DNA from: Chthoniobacter flavus Ellin428
GTDB lineage: Bacteria > Verrucomicrobiota > Verrucomicrobiia > Chthoniobacterales > Chthoniobacteraceae
DNA: 64,000 bases
Direction of reading: 5' to 3'
Assembly: GCF_000173075.1 (NCBI RefSeq)
Contig: NZ_ABVL01000008.1
Coordinates: 124,001-188,000 of the forward strand
The notes under the pieces were generated by a model, which was given only the letters and a program-made list of their open reading frames with translations, made no database searches and was not told the DNA's origin. The translations under genes were made by a program, and so were the position numbers. Below are positions 58,291 to 64,000 of this stretch, piece after piece. Position 1 is the stretch's first letter; each line of letters begins with the position of its first letter.

Positions 58291-61200
58291 TTAGTGAACC
58301 ACGCCAGTGAGTTGGAAGTCAACGAGCTGGATCTCCTTGAACCCATACACATTGTCATAGAAGTAGATCCTAATTTCCGTCGGCTGCGTGATGTTGCTAT
58401 ACGCCGACGTGATCGGCACATAGTAAGTGAAGGTGGTCGGGCTTCCCAGGCCGGTTGGATATCGTGTCGAGGAGTCATAGACCGCCGAGCTCACGGCAGG
58501 CTGGGCAGGCAATCCACCCACACCCACAAACAAGGCCGTCTGGCGGGCCGACTGGCTGTTATTCAGCGGGTTCAGCGTCCATTGAATGGCCGCCCCCCGC
58601 AGATCGAGCGAGTGTCCGGTGGGCGGCGTGACCGTCACGGTCAGATACTGTTTTTGGGTAACGGCGTCCGACAGTAATTCCGGCGTCGCGCTATTCGGTG
58701 TCCCCGTCGAGGGATACGGATTCATGAGCGAGACGCGGTAGGCATTTGGATAATTCGCATCCGAAACGCGCGCATAAATGCCGGAATTGCTATGGATGAA
58801 TGTCCAACCCGTATACCCCAGCCCCGACGCCAGCGTGCTCGTCCACGTCCAGGGAGTTGGAGTGGTGAGAGGCGTCGCCACATTGTTGCCAGCACCCGCA
58901 AAGCTGGATTGCACAATCAACGTGTCGCTTCCCTTCGGACGGACCGCGATCTGAAAGGTATCCGAAGCCGATGCCCCCGAATTATCGGTCACCGAAACCG
59001 TGATCGTGTTGTTTCCCACCGGCAAAGAGGGGGAGATGGCATTGGCGGTCGTCGATTGGACCACTCCGTTGATGATCCATTGCGTCGAAACAATCGTGCC
59101 GTCGTAGTCCACCGATCCCGCCGTCGACAGGGGCACCACGACCGATCCCGCGCCGGTCGTATCCACCACCGCCTCCGGAACGTTGACGATCGCCCCGCCC
59201 GAGGTGCTCGTCACATCGAGCAGCGGCGGAATGTTCGAATCCGAATTCGGGAAGTTCGTTTGATACGTGACCAACGCATCGTACTTCGGATGGGTGGGCT
59301 GGTTGACATATTCGATGACGCCCCAGGAACCGTACTTACTCCATCCGCCGATATGGTCGAAGTTACAAAATTCCGCCACTCCGGCAGCCTGGAGTTCTCC
59401 CAGATACTCCGTATAGAGCGCTCCCATGGAAGGATCGCGATTGGCTGCCTCCAGGTCTCCGGTTAACGCGGTGTTGTTCACGTTGGCATAAGTAGCCACC
59501 AAACCCTGTCCACCCTCATAACAGTTGAGATTGACCCCGTGGGTATTTGCGATGGTTTTGAGACCGTTGATGGTGGTGAGGATATTGCCTTCCACATCGG
59601 CCCTCGCGTCGGCGATAATCTGGGGAGTGGTGGCCGTATTGACGGTGCCATCCGTGCTGACGTAGGTCGGCACGAGGGAATTCGCCACCGAGCCCCCAAA
59701 ATAGGGAGCGACCGCCAGAGCGTCGGGATATTGAGTCCGCGCTTCCGGGGCGAGAATGCCGGCGTTAAACGCCGACAGCCGGTTCGTGGCATTGCCCGTG
59801 GAAAACTGGCTGCCCATCACGCGCACCAAACGCTTGGTGGCGTCGGCGCCCCATTCGTCATAGAACCACTGCCAGACATTGGCCGATTGATACGACGCAT
59901 AGTAATCCCCGTATTTACCGGCAGGAAACCCAAGTGCCTGGCCGTGGCTCTGACACCAGTTATATTGCGCGCTAAACCCGCTATTCCAGGTTTCGTTCGA
60001 ATACTCGATATAGACCTTCAGGTTGGAATTGAGTCCCGGCCAGACCAGGCTGGAGAGAGGATCGACTCCCGGCCGGTAGGGCGTGCCGTCCGCTTTCGAG
60101 CCGTTGTGCAGGACGAGAGCCAGATTTTGCACATAATCCTGCGTCGCTTGATGCGGGACATTCACCCAGATGTTTTCATTCAACAGATTGGCGATCGCGA
60201 TTTGATATTCCAACGCCACGCCGGTCACCTGGCTTTGCGTGTAAGAAGTAGGCAACGTCCGGTCCGCCCAGTTCACGATGGGACTCCCGTTTGTCGCCCC
60301 CCAATCCATCATCCGCAAAGTGGCGAAATTATGGAGAGTCGCATAGAAATCAGGATTGAAAGGCGCCGTGATCCGATTGACGGTGTCCCCCCCGAATCCC
60401 GGAGTGAATGCCGAGGGGCTGAGAAACTCAATGTTTCGCAGATAATCTCCGGTCGAATTAGGATCGGAAGCATACAGCGCAAAATAGATATTCGATCCCG
60501 CCGAGGTCGCAGGATTGACAGTAATGGCAGGGCTGTCCCAGTAGCGCGTCACCCCGTCGGTGTCCAGGGGGAGGGAGGTGATGGCCGTTCCGGCAGGGTT
60601 ATTACTGCCCGGCACCGTTGGCCCAAAATAGGTCGTGAAAGCATTCGTCCCATCGGAATTGATGGCGTGAATGGAAAACGAGCCCGTTCCGCGGAATCTC
60701 AGCCGGTAGCGTCCCGATTCATAGGCGATAACAATGCTGTGAACGTATTGCTGGCTGGATATCGCGTTGGAGCTATACGCGGGACGTGGATCCGTTTGTG
60801 TTCCCGAGTAAGGCCCCGGAATCAGCGTTTGCGTGAAGGGCAACTTGGTCGGCCAGCCGTTGCTGTCGAGAGTCAGCCCGTAGCCGTTCAGCGCGGTGGC
60901 CCAAGGGCCGGAGTAAATGGTGTTCGAATTGGCCGTCAACCACGTACTCGTATATTTGAACACGTCGAGAAAGGGATGAGACGTGGTATAGTAGGAGACG
61001 CCTCCCAGATTCATGCTCAGTTTCATGACGGGCGTGCAATAAAGGCCGGTCGCGCTGAAAGTATCGAAGGCATACAAGCCCGTGTAATTGCGCGAGCCGC
61101 GCCCAATCCATCCTACCGCCTGCACATCGCCGAAGGTCTGCGCCGCGTAGACCAGCCCGCTCTGGGGGATATCAAAATTCGTGCCCGTCAGCGTGATGGG

Positions 61201-61833
61201 CGCCCAGCGAAAACCGGCGGTACTGTTGTTATTGAAATTGGTCAGGGTAAAGGTTCCCGTGGCCGCCGCTTTGGCTTCCGAAACGTAATAGGTCGAACCG
61301 TTCAGAATGATGAACCGCGTTTCCTCGGCATCGCCTCCCGTGATATGGCTGTCATCCGTGATATGCACCGAAAGCGTGCTGCTCGAGTCGAACGTGTCGC
61401 TGTACGAAGGTTGGTTGCCGGGGAAGTCACCTCGCTTCCACAGGTAGACCATATTGACGTTATTAATGTTGGTGCTGGACCCTGCATTGCTCATGACAAA
61501 AACCTTGGGCGCATTTGGCCATCCCGGAGGATTGTTGTTATGGATGCGGGCATAGGGTGCACTGCCGAGAGTGCCGACGCTGACCACATTAATGCCTCCA
61601 AAAATCTGGGCGGTGGTGGCCGTGGCGGGAACCAAAGGGGTAGTCAGGCTCGGATCAAAGTTCCACCGCCCGGTATTCGTCCCATTACTGTAGGAAATGG
61701 GCAGAGTTAGATAGGCTCCGCCATTGATCGTCGCGTTCGCCGCGTTAAAGTCGACGAACGTTGCCGGGGTTGCCGCCATAAGTGAAGCTACGGCCAGAAG
61801 CGACATGGCGAGTAGGGTAGCGAATTTGAGCAT
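58291..61833 (-). CDS. Secreted GH-A-like glycoside hydrolase, 1180 aa
   Basis: After a signal peptide (MLKFATLLAMSLLAVASLMAATPA) comes an N-terminal beta-rich region of about 350 residues. The catalytic domain, paralogous to the 44673 gene, is at about 540-870: NFATLRMMDWGATNGSPIVNWADRTLPTSYT, NIWVNVPHQATQDYVQNLALVL, VYIEYSNETWNSGF (Glu614, acid/base candidate), GGSVANSLVP and LNCYEGGQGLV (Glu773, nucleophile candidate). A PKD/He_PIG-like stretch (DYDGTIVSTQWIINGVVQSTTANA) follows near 920-1020, and a C-terminal jelly-roll-like module of about 170 residues ends the protein. ATG 61833 has AAAGGA at a good distance. It probably degrades a plant or microbial polysaccharide; the substrate is unknown. 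Confidence 0.82.
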   Translation of the reverse strand: MLKFATLLAMSLLAVASLMAATPATFVDFNAANATINGGAYLTLPISYSNGTNTGRWNFDPSLTTPLVPATATTAQIFGGINVVSVGTLGSAPYARIHNNNPPGWPNAPKVFVMSNAGSSTNINNVNMVYLWKRGDFPGNQPSYSDTFDSSSTLSVHITDDSHITGGDAEETRFIILNGSTYYVSEAKAAATGTFTLTNFNNNSTAGFRWAPITLTGTNFDIPQSGLVYAAQTFGDVQAVGWIGRGSRNYTGLYAFDTFSATGLYCTPVMKLSMNLGGVSYYTTSHPFLDVFKYTSTWLTANSNTIYSGPWATALNGYGLTLDSNGWPTKLPFTQTLIPGPYSGTQTDPRPAYSSNAISSQQYVHSIVIAYESGRYRLRFRGTGSFSIHAINSDGTNAFTTYFGPTVPGSNNPAGTAITSLPLDTDGVTRYWDSPAITVNPATSAGSNIYFALYASDPNSTGDYLRNIEFLSPSAFTPGFGGDTVNRITAPFNPDFYATLHNFATLRMMDWGATNGSPIVNWADRTLPTSYTQSQVTGVALEYQIAIANLLNENIWVNVPHQATQDYVQNLALVLHNGSKADGTPYRPGVDPLSSLVWPGLNSNLKVYIEYSNETWNSGFSAQYNWCQSHGQALGFPAGKYGDYYASYQSANVWQWFYDEWGADATKRLVRVMGSQFSTGNATNRLSAFNAGILAPEARTQYPDALAVAPYFGGSVANSLVPTYVSTDGTVNTATTPQIIADARADVEGNILTTINGLKTIANTHGVNLNCYEGGQGLVATYANVNNTALTGDLEAANRDPSMGALYTEYLGELQAAGVAEFCNFDHIGGWSKYGSWGVIEYVNQPTHPKYDALVTYQTNFPNSDSNIPPLLDVTSTSGGAIVNVPEAVVDTTGAGSVVVPLSTAGSVDYDGTIVSTQWIINGVVQSTTANAISPSLPVGNNTITVSVTDNSGASASDTFQIAVRPKGSDTLIVQSSFAGAGNNVATPLTTPTPWTWTSTLASGLGYTGWTFIHSNSGIYARVSDANYPNAYRVSLMNPYPSTGTPNSATPELLSDAVTQKQYLTVTVTPPTGHSLDLRGAAIQWTLNPLNNSQSARQTALFVGVGGLPAQPAVSSAVYDSSTRYPTGLGSPTTFTYYVPITSAYSNITQPTEIRIYFYDNVYGFKEIQLVDFQLTGVVH

Positions 61834-62248
61834 GGTTTTGATTCCTTTGGGGGTTAGAGGAGTTCCACTGATTGGTTCAACAGACGGAATCCGCCGCGGG
61901 AAGACTGGGGGGCGGCAGCGTCCGGCATTATCTTTATTTAGCCCGAGCGCCTTATATCCCACGGAAAATTTTTTGAGACCCACGGCTTGAATCACAAGGC
62001 GTTAAACGAGCGTTAGCGACGAGGGTCGACGGCCCGCGTAATGAAGTTGCCCCAAGGATGTAACCTCCACCATCTCCCACATCCAATGGCGCTACCACAC
62101 GTGCGCCGGCGCCGTCGAGTGTTAGATGGTTGAGTCTTGGTTACTCGCCCTGACACATTCGCCGTCGCTTCGCCCCGCCTTTTGGGCTGCCTGCGGCAAG
62201 CTATCTCCGCTTCGCTACAGTTCCTCGCTTACCCGAGGCGTCACTTCG
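61834..62248. other. Upstream region of the 1180-aa hydrolase gene
   Basis: No gene is supported here. The first 200 bp hold the hydrolase ribosome binding site (AAAGGA) and an AT-rich stretch with TTATCTTTATTTAG that may contain its promoter. The rest is simple GC-rich sequence leading to the tandem repeat. Confidence 0.4.
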
Positions 62249-62684
62249 GGGCATATCGCCCACCGAGGGAGGCGGAGGGGAATCGCGGAAGACTGGCGGA
62301 TGGGCGAGCAAGACCCCCGCCGGTCCATTGCCTTCACCCGCGGCTGTTGGTCTGGATGCAAGTTCTACGGCCTTCGCCCAGTTTGTGGGGACTCGTCTCC
62401 TGGGAGTAACTTTCGAAGCTCATTATCGCTCCGCGTGAAATGTGAAGAGTCGACCCCGAACAGACGCTTCACGGAATGTCGCCCAATGAGGAGGCGGACG
62501 GGAATCGCGGAAGGTTGGCGGACGGGCGAGTGAAGCCCCGCCGCTGTGTTGCCTTCATCTTCGACTGTTGGTCCGGATTCAAGCTCGTCGGTCTTCGCCC
62601 AATCTTGTGGGACTCGTCTGCTGGGAGTAACTTTGCGAAGCTCATTATCGCTCCGCGTGAAGTGTGAAGAGTCGCCCCCGAACG
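62249..62684. repeat. Tandem duplication, period 222 bp
   Basis: Unit 1 (62249-62462) and unit 2 (62471-62684) are aligned with a period of 222 bp. Shared blocks include GGGAATCGCGGAA, GGGCGAG, TCGTCT, TGGGAGTAACTTT and CTCATTATCGCTCCGCGTGA at matching distances. Each unit begins with GAGGCGGA(G/C)GGGAAT, the block also found at 48248. No CDS in it is supported. Confidence 0.8.
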
Positions 62685-62832
62685 CGCCCTCCGCACACCT
62701 CCTTTTCGCTTGCAAGGCGCCCTTTCGTCCCCTCAAATCGGCCGTGCAAATCCCCACGGAGAACATACGCTGATAGCTTCACTTCCTCCAGCTGGTCTAA
62801 TTAACTAATAGGCGACTTCCGCGCGCATTTCC

Positions 62833-63303
62833 ATGAAGAACGACCCACATAGGCAATTCTGCCGACGACAACATCGACTAGTGGCACATTATCTTGCCTT
62901 GCAGGCGTGGCTCCGAGGTCTTGAATGCATCGTGCTCAGCCGAGCCGACCTGATGCGCTTTTTCGGTCTCACACGATTCAAGAGTGCACGAATCAAATGG
63001 CTTCAGAGTGACATGAAGCCTTGGTTTCCACATCAAGAAGCCTACTACAAGACTTCTTCGCCATCATCGATTCATTCTCTGTTTCTCTCGCGTGTGCCCA
63101 TCGACCCGCACTTACCAAGGGGTTCTATGTCAACTGCTGACCGTATTCGTCGCATGGCTTCCAACTCTCCACGCACCGAACCCTTCATTGCATTTAGCGC
63201 TATGGCTGCGGCCCCGAACGAAGAAGAGATACTCCGTGAGCTTACATTCCTGACTACCGGACTCGCTACGCCGACGATTTATGAACCGGACGAAACCGCC
63301 TAA
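62833..63303 (+). CDS. Hypothetical protein
   Basis: A 156-aa protein of unknown family. It is basic in the first half (PHRQFCRRQHRLVAHYLALQAWLRGLECIVLSRADLMRFFGLTRFKSARIKWLQSDMKPWFPHQEAYYKTSS) and acidic at the end (APNEEEILRELTFLTTGLATPTIYEPDETA). The stretch with LSRADLMRFFGLTRFKSARIKWLQ could be a DNA-binding helical motif, which is only a guess. It is followed at 63304-63459 by a stretch where I see nothing. The ORF seems real by its composition, but no ribosome binding site is clear. Confidence 0.55.
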   Translation: MKNDPHRQFCRRQHRLVAHYLALQAWLRGLECIVLSRADLMRFFGLTRFKSARIKWLQSDMKPWFPHQEAYYKTSSPSSIHSLFLSRVPIDPHLPRGSMSTADRIRRMASNSPRTEPFIAFSAMAAAPNEEEILRELTFLTTGLATPTIYEPDETA

Positions 63304-63459
63304 CCAAGCATCGCGGCGAGCGGGACGGGTTACGCGCTGCTGCGTTCGGCGCGCCCATGAGTCCGTCGCTGAGGTTGGGGGTCGTAGGCCATTCCTCGCA
63401 CTTTTCACAAAATCTCTTTTCAGGGAATTGGCCCCGAATACACGGACTTAACCTATCTC

Positions 63460-64000
63460 TCAACGCTTTTTCCGGTTGCGGGGAACCGACAATAAAACGG
63501 GGGAATTGCTCGGTTTAATGACATCATCCGGCTTGATAGAATCAACTCGCTTGCTGCCTCCCTTTTCGCCGACAACCTCAATTTCTCCAGCCTGCATTAG
63601 TCGAACCAATGCCTGACGAACCATTTCATCGCTAGCCATTGTGCGGTTGCAGTATGTCTCGATGAATGCGCGGTAAGAAATTCCGCTGGCGTATCCGCGA
63701 GAATGTCTTCACCGATCTCGTCAGCCTTGGCGTCTAGTATCGCCCGAATTTGACCGGCTTGAATTGACCGCTCGCTGTAAATTCGCTGTTTGGCATTACC
63801 AACTTGGCGTTCACCCCAGCTCAAGACGCCCTTTTTGACTCCGTCTTCGACATCCACTGCAGAGTAAACGATGTCGTCGCTTGCCTCCGCCAAGAATGTT
63901 ATCGGATTGCGAGATCCAGCTGTGCCAGTTTTAGACCGAATGTTTTTAATCAGATCATCCTCGGAAGTAAAATAGCCGAGTTTCGAACGATCGTGCTGAT
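63460..64000 (-). CDS. dgt: dGTP triphosphohydrolase (C-terminal half), frameshifted and cut by the window edge
   Basis: The gene enters from the right edge in frame: DRSKLGYFTSEDDLIKNIRSKTGTAGSRNPITFLAEASDDIVYSAVDVEDGVKKG. The Arg-Asn-Pro-Ile-Thr-Phe-Leu-x-Glu-Ala-x-Asp-Asp-Ile stretch is the signature of dGTPases, HD-fold enzymes that cleave dGTP to deoxyguanosine and triphosphate. After ...GEDILA a G is missing (near 63695). Adding it continues with GYASGISYRAFIETYCNRTMASDEMVRQALVRLMQAGEIEVVGEKGG and ends ...LLSVPRNRKKR at 63460. The HD metal-binding region is outside the window. Confidence 0.75.

Noticed and set aside
59539-61710. 723-codon plus-strand open frame
   Set aside because: It is antisense to the 1180-aa hydrolase and consists of Arg/Gly/Ile-rich text typical of shadow frames.
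62249-62684. Possible CRISPR array
   Set aside because: The repeat has only two units with a 222-bp period and no regular short repeats or spacers.

Overview
The window looks like a chromosomal piece from a Verrucomicrobiota bacterium (Chthoniobacter/Terrimicrobium-like). This is inferred from its high GC content, a DUF5069 gene, GbsR/MarR and UpxY-type regulators, large secreted LamG/fibronectin/alginate-lyase proteins, abundant intergenic palindromic repeats, and Tat-exported GDSL and Gfo/Idh/MocA proteins. I see no rRNA, tRNA or CRISPR array.

Region 1 (about 0.5-32.7 kb) is a surface-polysaccharide locus. Nearly all of it is one minus-strand transcription unit running from a GbsR/MarR-type regulator (32734) and a NusG/RfaH/UpxY-like antiterminator through the Wzm and Wzt ABC export pair. 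It then encodes 14 predicted glycosyltransferases (GT2, GT4 and one GT-D), seven SAM methyltransferases, a glutamine-dependent asparagine-synthase-like amidotransferase, an NAD-dependent sugar epimerase, a GT-C-like membrane protein and an MBOAT plus SGNH acylation pair. One more GT4 gene and one more methyltransferase converge on it from the left on the plus strand. The genes overlap or nearly touch, so the likely product is a long glycan that is heavily O-methylated and O-acylated, finished in the cytoplasm and exported by the ABC transporter.

Region 2 (33-44.5 kb) holds a DUF5069 gene, a complete IS1182-type insertion sequence with inverted repeats, a giant alginate-lyase/LamG protein with a zinc-ribbon N-terminus, a small secreted helical protein, a GDSL esterase-like protein, DUF3052 and GNAT genes, and a NarL-type two-component system.

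Region 3 (44.6-62 kb) is rich in secreted proteins: two paralogous GH-A-like glycoside hydrolases (826 and 1180 aa), a GH16 hydrolase, a lipoprotein, an FGE-type protein, a Tat-exported oxidoreductase, a membrane Ser/Thr kinase with a LamG-like sensor domain, a PspC protein and small exported proteins. Several families of interspersed palindromic repeats lie between them. The right end has a 222-bp tandem duplication, one unknown gene and the 3' half of a dGTPase gene.

A striking feature is seven single-base indels, all in short G/C runs, that break six otherwise intact genes (two GT2 genes, the MBOAT gene, a third GT gene hit twice, the Ser/Thr kinase and the dGTPase). The pattern suggests homopolymer error in the assembly rather than true gene decay. 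Functional assignments are from motifs read by eye; no database search was run.
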